Shown here in pieces: positions 32,248-41,382 of a stretch of DNA of 64,000 nucleotides (position 1 is the first letter of the stretch; each line of letters begins with the position of its first letter). The position numbers were made by a program, and so were the translations under genes. The notes below the pieces were generated by a model, which saw only the letters and a program-made list of their open reading frames with translations, was not told the DNA's origin and made no database searches. Source of the DNA: Planctomycetia bacterium (GTDB taxonomy: Bacteria; Planctomycetota; Planctomycetia; Gemmatales; HRBIN36); the NCBI GenBank assembly GCA_016795155.1, contig JAEUIE010000005.1, positions 62,001-126,000 of the forward strand, written 5' to 3'.

Positions 32248-33309
32248 TTACTTACCGGTGGGAGCGTTGATGGCTTCGCTGGGTCCCGTCGGGGTAATGA
32301 CAATCTGTGCTCTCTGTCGCAATTGAGGTACCATCACTAACTTCAGTCGCTCGCCATACACTTCCTTGACCTGTTCCTTCTGATCAGCAAATTTCACATC
32401 CTGCCCGGCTTTGCGTTCAACGCACAGAATGACGTGGTAGCCAAACTGTGTTTCAATTACTTCACTGATGGTGCCCGGTTCCAGTGAAAAAGCGGTGGCG
32501 GAAAAACCTTCGACCATCACGCCGATGCGAGGGAAGAAGCCCAGATCGCCGCCATTCTTCTTGGATGGGCATTCGGAAACTCTGGTGGCCACTTCAGCAA
32601 AAGCATTTTCCGTAGCGTCAATTGTCGCTTTCGATTTAGTGACAGTATCAGCATTAGAATCGATCTTGGCTGCCAATTCATTGGCCCGTTTTACGATTTC
32701 AGCTTTGTATTCTTTCAGCTTGGCTGCAGCAGCCTGCTTTTCGGTTGCAGGTGCATCAGCTTTTACTGCCAACAGAATATGTCGGCCATGCACTTCGGTG
32801 CCATCGAACATCACTTTGTTGCCATTGAAGAATTGTTCCAGCTTAGCATCGTCAGCCTGTGCTTTGACAAAGTTCTCCCAGCGAAGGTCTGCGGTAAGCA
32901 TGGTGCGAAGCTCAACTTCTGTGACCCCCAGCTTTTCCAGAAGCTGCTTCAAGTCCATCTGCCCTTCTTTTTTGGCTTCTTCCTGCATTTTCTGGAAACG
33001 AGCTTCGATTTCAGTGGGGCTTGCTTCCACTTTGGTGGCACGCAAATATTGATCAATCAACGTCATATCGATGAGATTGTTCAATATCGAAGCACGCAGC
33101 TTGGATGCATCCTGCGGGGCAGCGAATTTGAGTTCTCGCTGAAGTGCTGCCTCGGTAATGATCTCGCCATTGACGGTTGCTGCTGTACCTGTGGTCGATG
33201 CCTGGATGATGGGTGGCGGATTGCTGCCAGTATCCTGTGCCAGCAGCCAGGTCGGAACCCAGCCGACAATGCCTAGTGTCATAATGGTGAATGTACGTAA
33301 CCCGAACAT
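32248..33309 (-). CDS. Exported PpiC/SurA-type peptidyl-prolyl isomerase
   Basis: The 353-residue protein starts at the ATG after AAGGAGG and has a signal peptide (TIMTLGIVGWVPTWLLAQ). The N-terminal part is a SurA-like chaperone region (AALQRELKFAAPQDASKLRASILNNLID). A parvulin domain follows in the C-terminal half: VHGRHILLAVKADA, then a long helical insert, and CPSKKNGGDLGFFPRIGVMVEGFSATAF, ending IETQFGYHVILC. It probably helps folding of envelope proteins. The insert of about 60 residues inside the parvulin domain, between HILLAV and the GGDLG segment, is longer than usual. Confidence 0.87.
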   Translation of the reverse strand: MFGLRTFTIMTLGIVGWVPTWLLAQDTGSNPPPIIQASTTGTAATVNGEIITEAALQRELKFAAPQDASKLRASILNNLIDMTLIDQYLRATKVEASPTEIEARFQKMQEEAKKEGQMDLKQLLEKLGVTEVELRTMLTADLRWENFVKAQADDAKLEQFFNGNKVMFDGTEVHGRHILLAVKADAPATEKQAAAAKLKEYKAEIVKRANELAAKIDSNADTVTKSKATIDATENAFAEVATRVSECPSKKNGGDLGFFPRIGVMVEGFSATAFSLEPGTISEVIETQFGYHVILCVERKAGQDVKFADQKEQVKEVYGERLKLVMVPQLRQRAQIVITPTGPSEAINAPTGK

Positions 33310-33418
33310 GATTCTGCCTCCTTGCGAACGCTCGAATCTATAGCAGATATGCAATGTTAGGGAAAGCCGAAGTGATTCCGGTAATCTAGCGGACTTCCAA
33401 TTTATGAGAACAATTCCA

Positions 33419-34612
33419 CTATTGTTTGAGGACAGCTTCCAGAACTTCATCTCGATCTGCGAAATATCCTTTGACGGTCGGTGTTATCAAGCGATCTGGA
33501 TTGAGCGTATGTGCATTCTCGTTGGTCATTTTGAAGTACTTAGTTGAATACTGAACGATGCATTGAGAATGGGGCAGGATAAAGCTCTTCACTTCTCCAA
33601 AGTGGTTGGGAGAGCCACCGGTAGGTTGTCCAGCCAAGGTGGCTTTGGTGCGAGAATGAAAATGATAGGCATTCATCAATGCAGAAGAGAAAGTAGCAGG
33701 CCCAATCAAAACGAAGAGGGATTCCTTGTTATTAATGGGAAGTTTAGCCAGGCTGTTAATGAGCGGTTCCAGCAACGAGGAACTGCCACCACCATTGCGT
33801 CGTAAATCAATGATGACCCGGTCTGGTTTCTTGTCATTGATCTGCGTGAGAATATCCTGTGTCCATTTCTTGATGGGGTAGTTAGGGAATTCGGCACATC
33901 GGTCATACCAGATGTAAAGATTGTTATCGAGCCAGGTGAAACCATGTTGTGGACGACGTTCCTTCAAGTGGTCAGGCCAGGTTTGCGGTTTGATAGCGTA
34001 TACCCATTTCGCAGGGCCTTTCGTAATCGGTGCAAGAGTAACTGTTTCTTCCTGATTGTCAGTTGTCAACAGCGTGAAATTAGCTGCTTCAGGTTTTTCC
34101 ACCAGTCCTGAAAAGTGAAGCGGTTCTGTCATCTGCAAAAGTCGTTTCAACTGATTCTCTGTCTGCGAGGGGTTCTCGCTGGCGATGAGTGTGCTGAGTT
34201 TACTGCAGGCATCCTCAACAGGTGTATTGCCTATTCTGAGTAATTTTGACTGCAGAATGCGGGTATAGGCTTGATCCACCGCAAATACATACCAACCATC
34301 GGTGAGGTAAATAAAAGCAATAGGGTACTGGGTAAAAGGGATCTTACGCGAAGGATTTACTCGCGAATGGCTGTCGCCAATCTGGCTCATGATCTGCCAG
34401 AGTTTCATGACAATCTGCTGATCGGTCAGCCTGGCTGGGTCAATGTCCTGCACTGCACGATCAAACTCTGCTTCTGTCATTTTGGTGAAAGGCTTGATAT
34501 GCTTGCTCTTCAACTGGCTGCTGAAGGTGGCTAAATCTTCCTTCCAGTGTGCTGCCCGGTCGGGTTGTTGCTGGGTAAATGTCAGAAAAATGGTAAGCAG
34601 ATACAGGAACAT
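33419..34612 (-). CDS. Exported S41-family (C-terminal processing) peptidase-like protein
   Basis: The 397-residue protein has a short hydrophobic leader (MFLYLLTIFLTFTQQ). The C-terminal half matches the S41/TSP fold: VIIDLRRNGGGSSSLLEPLI for the strand and oxyanion region, then IGPATFSSALMNAYHF with the candidate catalytic serine, and GQPTGGSPNHFGE. The usual PDZ domain is not obvious. The family cuts proteins at unstructured C-termini; whether this one is active depends on the catalytic Lys, which I cannot assign with certainty. It starts about 110 bases upstream of the PpiC gene and may be co-transcribed. Confidence 0.75.
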   Translation of the reverse strand: MFLYLLTIFLTFTQQQPDRAAHWKEDLATFSSQLKSKHIKPFTKMTEAEFDRAVQDIDPARLTDQQIVMKLWQIMSQIGDSHSRVNPSRKIPFTQYPIAFIYLTDGWYVFAVDQAYTRILQSKLLRIGNTPVEDACSKLSTLIASENPSQTENQLKRLLQMTEPLHFSGLVEKPEAANFTLLTTDNQEETVTLAPITKGPAKWVYAIKPQTWPDHLKERRPQHGFTWLDNNLYIWYDRCAEFPNYPIKKWTQDILTQINDKKPDRVIIDLRRNGGGSSSLLEPLINSLAKLPINNKESLFVLIGPATFSSALMNAYHFHSRTKATLAGQPTGGSPNHFGEVKSFILPHSQCIVQYSTKYFKMTNENAHTLNPDRLITPTVKGYFADRDEVLEAVLKQ

Positions 34613-34854
34613 GTTTGTACTCTCATGATGATTTTTCAGTTATCGTTTGATACCCTCTCCATGTCAATGACCGATTCATAGAATGCTTGCACACTGGTGG
34701 CTACTGTCTGTTCAAGCAGGAAGTCATGCGAGTTGGGTGCCACGGTTTGCATGAACTTACGCTAACCGTGCCAGCTCACCGCATAGTTATTTTTGCTGAC
34801 TTACTCAGGCTGCTCAACAAATCTCATTCTCCTTTCTCTCTATGGAGTCATGTC

Positions 34855-35283
34855 ATGATGCGATTGCTGTGTACCGGTTTGATGGTATTGTTCTGTTGCT
34901 GTCTGGTTTCTGCAGATGACAAGAAACCTCTCGATGCCAAGCAATTGGAAGGTAAATGGACCTTTGTTTCAGGCATGAAGAACGGCGCTGAAGCTGGCGA
35001 CGATATGAAGAAGGCCGAGTTTGAAATTGTCAAGGACGTCATGACCCTGAACAACATGGGACAGACTTTCAAATTCAAGTTTACCGTTGATGGCAAGACC
35101 AGCCCGGCTTCGATTGATCTGGAAATGACCGAAAGCCCCTTTGGAGCTGGTATGAAAGCCAAGGGTATCGTCAGCTTGGAAGGCGATGAATTCAAACTCT
35201 GCTACCACCCGATGGGCGACGATCGTCCCAAGAAATTCGATGGCAAGGAAGCATTCCTGTTTGTGCTCAAGAAAAAGAAGTAA
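34855..35283 (+). CDS. Small exported TIGR03067-type protein
   Basis: The ATG at 34855 follows GGAG and gives 142 residues with a signal peptide (LLCTGLMVLFCCCLVSA). The mature part, DDKKPLDAKQLEGKWTFVSG and then alternating strands ending FDGKEAFLFVLKKKK, is typical of the TIGR03067 lipocalin-like domain that is greatly expanded in planctomycetes. Its function is unknown. The gene is followed by a 15-bp hairpin and then a membrane cytochrome gene. Confidence 0.78.
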   Translation: MMRLLCTGLMVLFCCCLVSADDKKPLDAKQLEGKWTFVSGMKNGAEAGDDMKKAEFEIVKDVMTLNNMGQTFKFKFTVDGKTSPASIDLEMTESPFGAGMKAKGIVSLEGDEFKLCYHPMGDDRPKKFDGKEAFLFVLKKKK

Positions 35284-35294
35284 TTCGAAACCTT

Positions 35295-35328
35295 ATACGA
35301 TGGATAGTCTGTTGACTATCCATCGTAT
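35295..35328 (+). terminator. 15-bp hairpin after the TIGR03067-type gene
   Basis: ATACGATGGATAGTC and its exact complement (35295-35309 with 35314-35328) enclose loop TGTT. It is the longest perfect stem among the terminator-like hairpins here, though it lacks a strong T tract. Confidence 0.65.
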
Positions 35329-35369
35329 GTATTGGAATGGTATCGCTTAATTTACAGTGGGAGCTGGGC

Positions 35370-35738
35370 ATGAAAACAACTGGTTCAATCGTGGCTGGCG
35401 TGGTGATCTCACTGGCGATAGCATTCGGATTTGGCATGTGGATGAACAGTCTGATACCACCAGGTGAACCGCGTGCGCAGGCAGTTGAACCCTTTAATGA
35501 TCCCAATGACCTCACGCCCCGTGAGCCAGTATTGCCAGTGAAGGCATATCGTGATGAGTTTGTATTCAACTGTAATGCTTGTCACTCGCCTCGCTTGACG
35601 ATGACGCAGCCCGATTTGCCTGAATCGAAATGGAAAGAAGTAGTCAAGAAAATGGTGACAGTCTATGGCGCCAAAATCGATGAACCCTTGCAGGATCAGA
35701 TCGTTAAATATCTGGTTGCAGTGAAAGGCGTTAAGTAA
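35370..35738 (+). CDS. Membrane-anchored monoheme cytochrome c
   Basis: The 122-residue protein has one N-terminal membrane helix (SIVAGVVISLAIAFGFGMWM) and a single c-type heme site CNACH (about residues 69-73). The region after the heme, WKEVVKKMVTVYGAKIDEPLQDQIVKYLVAVKG, closely resembles small cytochromes paired with sulfite dehydrogenases (SorB type), including the methionine that could be the sixth ligand. It may therefore accept electrons from the sulfite oxidase-like enzyme at 26108, although the two genes are 8 kb apart. The ATG at 35370 gives the natural short N-terminus before the helix. Confidence 0.8.
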   Translation: MKTTGSIVAGVVISLAIAFGFGMWMNSLIPPGEPRAQAVEPFNDPNDLTPREPVLPVKAYRDEFVFNCNACHSPRLTMTQPDLPESKWKEVVKKMVTVYGAKIDEPLQDQIVKYLVAVKGVK

Positions 35739-35983
35739 GAGTTCTCACAAAGTACCCGCACTTTGTAATTCAAGCGGATCGGATACCATGGTTTGGGTGT
35801 CTAGAAGATTGATGAGCATTTCGTGCCACGAGTTATGCCCTCAACTCATCGAAATTCGACGTGCAAATACTCTCCTCCATTGCAATGTATAGGTTTGGTC
35901 AATTCACAGTTTTTGTGAAATTTTCCTCTCGACACATCTTTTTTTGCTGTTGAAATAGTTGAACGTTTCAAAGGACTGTTTCC

Positions 35984-38653
35984 ATGAACGATCAGCCCCA
36001 CCCGAATGCCGAGCTGCCACGCACAGAAGCTTTCGTATCGGCATTTGAATCGGCGGGGACCATTGTTGCGGGAAAATACAAGCTGCTCGAACAGGTAGGT
36101 GAAGGCGGCATGGGCAGCGTCTGGATGGCTGAGCAGCGTGAACCTGTCAAGCGGCTTGTTGCGATCAAGCTCATCAAGTCCGGCATGGATACGCGATCCG
36201 TACTGGCCCGTTTCGAAGCTGAGCGACAGGCGCTGGCGGTCATGGATCATCCCAACGTCGCCCGCATTCTCGACGGCGGGACAACGGAACAAGGCCGACC
36301 GTTCTTCGTCATGGAACTCGTCAAGGGGCTTCCCCTCACCGAGTATTGCGACAGCCGGCGACTGAGCGTGCCCGAACGGCTGAAACTCTTTGCCGACATT
36401 TGCCAGGCCGTGCAACACGCCCATCAAAAGGGGATCATTCACCGCGACCTGAAGCCGGGAAACATCCTTGTTACCGAACATGATGGGAAGCCTGTGCCCA
36501 AGGTCATCGACTTTGGCCTGGCGAAAGCGCTGCACGGCGCCGCGGCGTTGACAGACATGACGCTGCACACCGCTTTCGGCACGATGGTCGGCACGCCTCT
36601 CTACATGGCTCCAGAACAGGTCGGCATCAACGCTCTCGACGTCGATACCCGCACCGACATCTATTCGCTCGGCGTGATTCTGTATGAACTGCTGACGGGC
36701 ACCACGCCTCTGGAACGTCGGCAACTGAAACAAGCTGCCTGGGACGAGATGAAGCGGCTCATTCGCGAATCAGATGCCCCCAGGCCCAGCCAGCGGCTCA
36801 GTTCATCCGATGCTTTGCCAAGCGTTGCCGCCAACCGTGGCACGGAACCAAAACGCCTGACCGGTCAGGTTCGCGGCGAACTTGATTGGATCGTGCTGAA
36901 GTCGCTGGAGAAGGATCGCAACCGCCGGTATGAAACCGCGAACGGTTTCGCCATGGATGTGCAGCGGCATCTGGCGGGAGAACCGGTACTGGCCGTTCCG
37001 CCCAGCACGGGCTATCGGCTGAAGAAGTTCCTTCGTCGTTATCGCTGGCCGGTGCTTGCTGCCGGTGCGCTGGCTGTCACGTTGCTTGCCGGTATCGCAG
37101 GAACGACGATTGGCCTGCTGGAGGCGAAGAAGCAGGAAGAACTTGCGAAAGCGGAAACTAAGGCGAAGGATGAAGCACTCAAGTCTGAAAATGCTGCGAA
37201 AAACCAGGCGGAAGCCCGACGAATCGAAGCGGAAACGAATCTTGACTATGCCATGAAGGGCAACGAAATCCTCGGTTCGGTGTTCGCCCATCTCAATCCG
37301 GAAGTGAACTACGAAACGGTTGCCGAGTTGAGAATTGCCTTGAAAACGTACTTGCTGGATGCCGCGAAGAAACTGGACGAATCCGGCATCAATGATCCTC
37401 TCGCGCTGGCTGAGATGCAAAACACGCTCGGTGTGTCGTTTCTGGGATTGGGTGAGGCGGAAATAGCTATCTCGTTATTTCGACGATCAATGGAAGTGCG
37501 AAAGGCGAATCTCGGCCCTGATCATCCCATTACCCTCACCACCATGAACAATCTGGCACAAGGATATCGGGATGTCGGAAAACTTGATCTCGCACTGCCA
37601 ACCTGCGAAGAAATACTGAGGTTAAGAAAAGTGAAACTCGGTCCCGATCACCCCGATACCTTCCATACTATGCTCTTTATGGCAGTAGTTTACGGAGCAG
37701 CAGGAAAACATGATCTAGCACTGCCGCTCTACGAGGAAACACTAAAGCTACATAAAGCGAAACATGGGCCAGATCACCCCGCTACCTTCAATATCATGAG
37801 CTATCTGGCAGGGGGTTACCAAGCAGCTGGAAAACTTGATCTCGCTCTACCAATCTTTGAGGAAATACTGAAGCTAAGAAAAGCGAATCTTGGGAATGAT
37901 CATATCGACATCGCTCACGGCATGAACAATCTAGCAGGGGTATATCGAGCAGTCGGAAAACTTGATCTCGCTCTGCCTCTCTACGAAGATTCACTGAAGC
38001 TAATGAAAGCGAAACTCGGTCCGACTCATCACTATACCCTCACCACTATGAACAATCTTGCAGCGGGCTATTTGACTGCCGGAAAAAATGATCTTGCTCA
38101 ACCACTCTACGAAGAAACGCTAAAGTTAAGGAAAACGAAACTTGGTGATGATCACCTTGACACTCTGTGGGCTACACTTCATCTTGCAGAATGCTACGAG
38201 ACAGTCGGAAAGATGACTGACGCGGTGGTGTTGTTTGAGAACACGATGAAATCAGGTATGTCGAAACATGGCGCAGAGCATGTCATAACCTCTTCATCGC
38301 GGAGCAAACTTGCATGGACAACACGCAAGTCTGACTGCCCACCGCCGACACCTCAGACCATTCTTCTTTGCGAGCAAAACCGTGACGCTATCGGAAAGAA
38401 GCTCGGTCTGGAGCACTCACTTTATCTTGCTACATTGCATGACTTGGCCTTTGTATACGAAGCAGCCAAGCGTTATGACGATGCCTTGCCGCTTTGGGAG
38501 CACATGCTGAAAGTTCATTTGAAATCGAAGGACGCCAAGCTCACCGATGCCATTTACACTCTGCAATATCTGACGGCTGCCTGCGAAAAGGCTGGTAAGA
38601 AGGAGATTGCTGCTAAGTGGCAAGCAGAATTCGATGCGATAAAGAAACAATAA
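35984..38653 (+). CDS. Ser/Thr protein kinase fused to kinesin-light-chain-type TPR repeats
   Basis: The 889-residue protein has a complete Hanks-type kinase: glycine loop [10 protein letters not shown], catalytic lysine K62 in [12 protein letters not shown] with D155, DFG at 176-178 and an APE-like APEQ. A single membrane helix follows at about residues 350-375, then a coiled coil rich in Ala, Lys and Glu. The rest (from about residue 460) is a series of 42-residue TPRs of the kinesin-light-chain type ([24 protein letters not shown]), several nearly identical at DNA level. It is probably a membrane kinase with an extracytoplasmic protein-binding domain. The kinase half looks more G+C-rich than the repeat half. 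Confidence 0.92.
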   Translation: MNDQPHPNAELPRTEAFVSAFESAGTIVAGKYKLLEQVGEGGMGSVWMAEQREPVKRLVAIKLIKSGMDTRSVLARFEAERQALAVMDHPNVARILDGGTTEQGRPFFVMELVKGLPLTEYCDSRRLSVPERLKLFADICQAVQHAHQKGIIHRDLKPGNILVTEHDGKPVPKVIDFGLAKALHGAAALTDMTLHTAFGTMVGTPLYMAPEQVGINALDVDTRTDIYSLGVILYELLTGTTPLERRQLKQAAWDEMKRLIRESDAPRPSQRLSSSDALPSVAANRGTEPKRLTGQVRGELDWIVLKSLEKDRNRRYETANGFAMDVQRHLAGEPVLAVPPSTGYRLKKFLRRYRWPVLAAGALAVTLLAGIAGTTIGLLEAKKQEELAKAETKAKDEALKSENAAKNQAEARRIEAETNLDYAMKGNEILGSVFAHLNPEVNYETVAELRIALKTYLLDAAKKLDESGINDPLALAEMQNTLGVSFLGLGEAEIAISLFRRSMEVRKANLGPDHPITLTTMNNLAQGYRDVGKLDLALPTCEEILRLRKVKLGPDHPDTFHTMLFMAVVYGAAGKHDLALPLYEETLKLHKAKHGPDHPATFNIMSYLAGGYQAAGKLDLALPIFEEILKLRKANLGNDHIDIAHGMNNLAGVYRAVGKLDLALPLYEDSLKLMKAKLGPTHHYTLTTMNNLAAGYLTAGKNDLAQPLYEETLKLRKTKLGDDHLDTLWATLHLAECYETVGKMTDAVVLFENTMKSGMSKHGAEHVITSSSRSKLAWTTRKSDCPPPTPQTILLCEQNRDAIGKKLGLEHSLYLATLHDLAFVYEAAKRYDDALPLWEHMLKVHLKSKDAKLTDAIYTLQYLTAACEKAGKKEIAAKWQAEFDAIKKQ

Positions 38654-38741
38654 TCGTGTTCTGAACCACCGTTCGAGTACTGCGAATTCACTGAAGTAAA
38701 GCCCGGTGATGCCAAGAATACCGATGGCGTATGAGTAATCA

Positions 38742-39428
38742 TCATTCCATCGTTTTCAGTTCATCATCCGTTAATTCACGAATGAAATTGCAGCCTAGGT
38801 TAAAGTCGCCTTCGGGATTCAAGTGTCGATAGACAATGCATGCCAGGATATCGAAGAGCTTCTTTCCGTTATCTCCCACCAACTGCAGATCGAGCAGGGT
38901 GCCTGGTTTCAGTGATTCCTTCGCACGCAGACCAATACCCATGGGTGAAACATTGATCACCTCGCCAGCAAGGAGTGGCGCATTGGCAGTATTCAAATCG
39001 CGGTAATGCACCTGGGCTTTGATAGGAATTCGCGGATGCTGTCGTTGATCTGACTTCACGGGAGCCATGGAGAGCCGGCGGCGTACGCCCAGTTCCACCA
39101 GATCATCTTCATCCAGCTCGGTACAAAACTGGCAGCCTGTTGTCCAAAGCCCATCTTTCTGCTGTTGAGCATGCATGACACATGCCAGCACAGTAGTTAC
39201 CGGCCCCAGTTCGGCATTGGGAAGATCAATGCGAATCGTATTACCTTCCTGATAACGATGGCGGAGGTTGAACCGCATGCCCAGTTCCGAAACTTCCACA
39301 ATTTGAGCAGTGAACCGTGCAGTTTCACCCTCGGTAGCTTCAACCAGGGCTGTTAACTGAGTTTGAAGTCGGGGCTGTTTGCGACGTTCCTGTGAAGGGG
39401 GAACCGGCGATGAACTCGAATGGGCCAT
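38742..39428 (-). CDS. Double PilZ-domain protein
   Basis: The 228-residue cytoplasmic protein contains two PilZ-like domains. The first (about residues 15-115) starts ERRKQPRLQTQLTALVEA and has the variant motif EVSELGMRF. The second (about 125-225) starts QRQHPRIPIKAQVHY and has the more standard NVSPMGIGL. PilZ domains bind c-di-GMP through the RxxxR and D/NxSxxG motifs; the second domain keeps more of these. A diguanylate cyclase gene lies at 51048. The protein may control motility, attachment or polysaccharide synthesis. Confidence 0.85.
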   Translation of the reverse strand: MAHSSSSPVPPSQERRKQPRLQTQLTALVEATEGETARFTAQIVEVSELGMRFNLRHRYQEGNTIRIDLPNAELGPVTTVLACVMHAQQQKDGLWTTGCQFCTELDEDDLVELGVRRRLSMAPVKSDQRQHPRIPIKAQVHYRDLNTANAPLLAGEVINVSPMGIGLRAKESLKPGTLLDLQLVGDNGKKLFDILACIVYRHLNPEGDFNLGCNFIRELTDDELKTME

Positions 39429-39526
39429 GAACGGAAACCTGTTGCTGAATCAAAATAACATTACACTGTAGCATAATTTCCATGCCATCTGCTGAAATTT
39501 CAATGCAAATCAAAGGCGTAAAATCA

Positions 39527-41020
39527 TCATTTTAACCCATATAAAGGCGAAAACCTGCTGCGGAGGTAGTTAATTAATGCATGGTGTGATAATGGCTTGC
39601 CTGTGATGTTCAGGCACAGTTCACTGGCAGAGTAGCGTTGGCCATGTCGATGAATCTTTTCCACCAGCCAGTTTTTCATTGGCCTAAACTGATTTTTTTC
39701 AATCTGTTGATACAGTTCAGGCATGTCTTTCTCGGCCTGCACCAGGAACTGGGCTGCATATAAATTGCCCAGTGTGTAAGTAGGGAAATAGCCAATCAAG
39801 CCTGCGCTCCAATGGACATCCTGCAGGCAGCCCATGCTGTCGCTCGGAACAGTCAATCCGAACATCGTCTTGAAGCGATCATTCCAAGTGGCAGGCAAAT
39901 CCTGCACTTTCAAGTCGCCGGTCAGCAGCGCCTGTTCCAGTTCAAACCGCAAGATGATGTGCAGATTATAGGTCGCCTCATCCGCTTCAATGCGGATGAA
40001 GGAAGGGCGGACATCATTGATGGCGGCATAGAACTGTTCCAGCGTGACATCTTTCAGGGTGGATTGGAAAGTGTTCTGGACTTTGCTCCAGTTGGCATTC
40101 CAGAAAGGCAGACTGCGGCCTACAAAATTCTCCCACCAGCGCGATTGGCTTTCATGAATACCCAGCGAGCAGGCGGTGCCCAGCGCTGTGCCGAAGTGCT
40201 CCGCAGGCAGATTCTGTTCGTAAATGCCATGCCCGGTTTCGTGCAAGGTGCCGAAGAATGCTTCGTTGAAAGCATGTTCATTGAAGCGAGTGGTAATGCG
40301 AACGTCCCCTGGTCCAATACCGGAACAGAATGGATGTACAGTCACATCGAGGCGACCGGCCTGGCGATCAAAGCCTAATTGTTCAGCAATCTGTTCAGAC
40401 AATTCCCGCTGTTTCTCGACAGGGTAACTCCGTTCCAGGATTTCGGACGGTGCCTGAATGCCACTGCTGGCGATGGCAGCAATGAGTGGAACGAGTTGTT
40501 CCTGAAGTTGCTGAAAGAGTTGCTTTAGATCACTGGTGCGTGCGCCAGGTTCGAACTCATCGACCAGAGCATCATAAGGGTGATCTGCATAGCCAACTGT
40601 CTGGGCTTCTTCCCTTTTAAGATGGATAATGGTTTCCAGATATGGCTTGAAGCTGGCAAAATCATTCTGATGTTTTGCCGGTTCCCAGGCATTCTGGCCG
40701 GCTGAAGTTGCTTTCGCGAGTGCTACCACCAGGTCGGTAGGCATTTTGATGGCACGATCATACAGTCGGCGAATGCCTTTGACGTTGGCACGTTCTGCGT
40801 CGTTCAGGTTCTCAGCTTCTGCCTGCTCAAGTAAATCACCAGTCTGCTTGTTGATCAATTGCTCGTGACACAGCTTGGCAATGAGTGCCAGTTGATCGCC
40901 CCGAAACGCTTGCCCTTTAGGTGGAAGGTAAGTACGCTCATCCCAACCCAGTAAACTGCCTGCTGATGCCAGGGTGGCTCGTTCACGTTCTCGCTGACAG
41001 AGCTTTTGATATGCAGTCAT
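39527..41020 (-). CDS. M32-family metallocarboxypeptidase (Taq type)
   Basis: The 497-residue protein is a carboxypeptidase Taq homologue. The zinc motif HETGH (residues 260-264) lies in FGTLHETGHGIYEQ, with the downstream glutamate ligand in LGIHESQSRWWENF. The N-terminus LASAGSLLGWDERTYLPPKG is also a family hallmark. It removes C-terminal residues from peptides in the cytoplasm. Length (about 500) is normal. The ATG at 41020 was chosen; an upstream in-frame TTG at 41074 is possible but adds non-homologous residues. Confidence 0.93.
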   Translation of the reverse strand: MTAYQKLCQRERERATLASAGSLLGWDERTYLPPKGQAFRGDQLALIAKLCHEQLINKQTGDLLEQAEAENLNDAERANVKGIRRLYDRAIKMPTDLVVALAKATSAGQNAWEPAKHQNDFASFKPYLETIIHLKREEAQTVGYADHPYDALVDEFEPGARTSDLKQLFQQLQEQLVPLIAAIASSGIQAPSEILERSYPVEKQRELSEQIAEQLGFDRQAGRLDVTVHPFCSGIGPGDVRITTRFNEHAFNEAFFGTLHETGHGIYEQNLPAEHFGTALGTACSLGIHESQSRWWENFVGRSLPFWNANWSKVQNTFQSTLKDVTLEQFYAAINDVRPSFIRIEADEATYNLHIILRFELEQALLTGDLKVQDLPATWNDRFKTMFGLTVPSDSMGCLQDVHWSAGLIGYFPTYTLGNLYAAQFLVQAEKDMPELYQQIEKNQFRPMKNWLVEKIHRHGQRYSASELCLNITGKPLSHHALINYLRSRFSPLYGLK

Positions 41021-41382
41021 ATTCAACTCGCTAGATGAATTCAGTTCCGGGTGGAATGGTTCTGTTTCGATCAATCGACTGGATCGCTTTGTCTACTCTT
41101 TTTAGTACTGCAAATGGGTGATATTGCCATAAGTCGTTTATTTTTAATAACATCGGCCACCTGCAGCGCCCCGTGCGCGCGGTGTGTACAGTAGTGAACA
41201 AATTCGTTGTTCTTCAACCCTATACTCCACTTCAAAGATAATCAATTGGTATGTTCAAATGCAATGATCAATAATTTTTGAGACTATCTGAGACAGTTAT
41301 CAGCAACCAAGCCCGTTGACATTTCCTTCGGTATTCGCTTCTTCATTGTGTAAACTACGACTGAACTTGTGGAGCTTGAGGC
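41021..41382. other. Intergenic region between divergent genes
   Basis: About 360 bases between the divergent M32 peptidase and sulfatase genes. It must carry both promoters. Apart from a short G+C-rich stretch near 41170 in an A+T-rich background I see no feature. Confidence 0.4.

Noticed and set aside
34687-34854. Upstream extension of the TIGR03067-type protein
   Set aside because: The extra 56 residues precede the signal peptide and the ATG at 34855 has its own GGAG site.
36100-38600. Tandem repeats in the kinase gene as a mobile element
   Set aside because: They encode regular 42-residue TPRs and stay in frame throughout.
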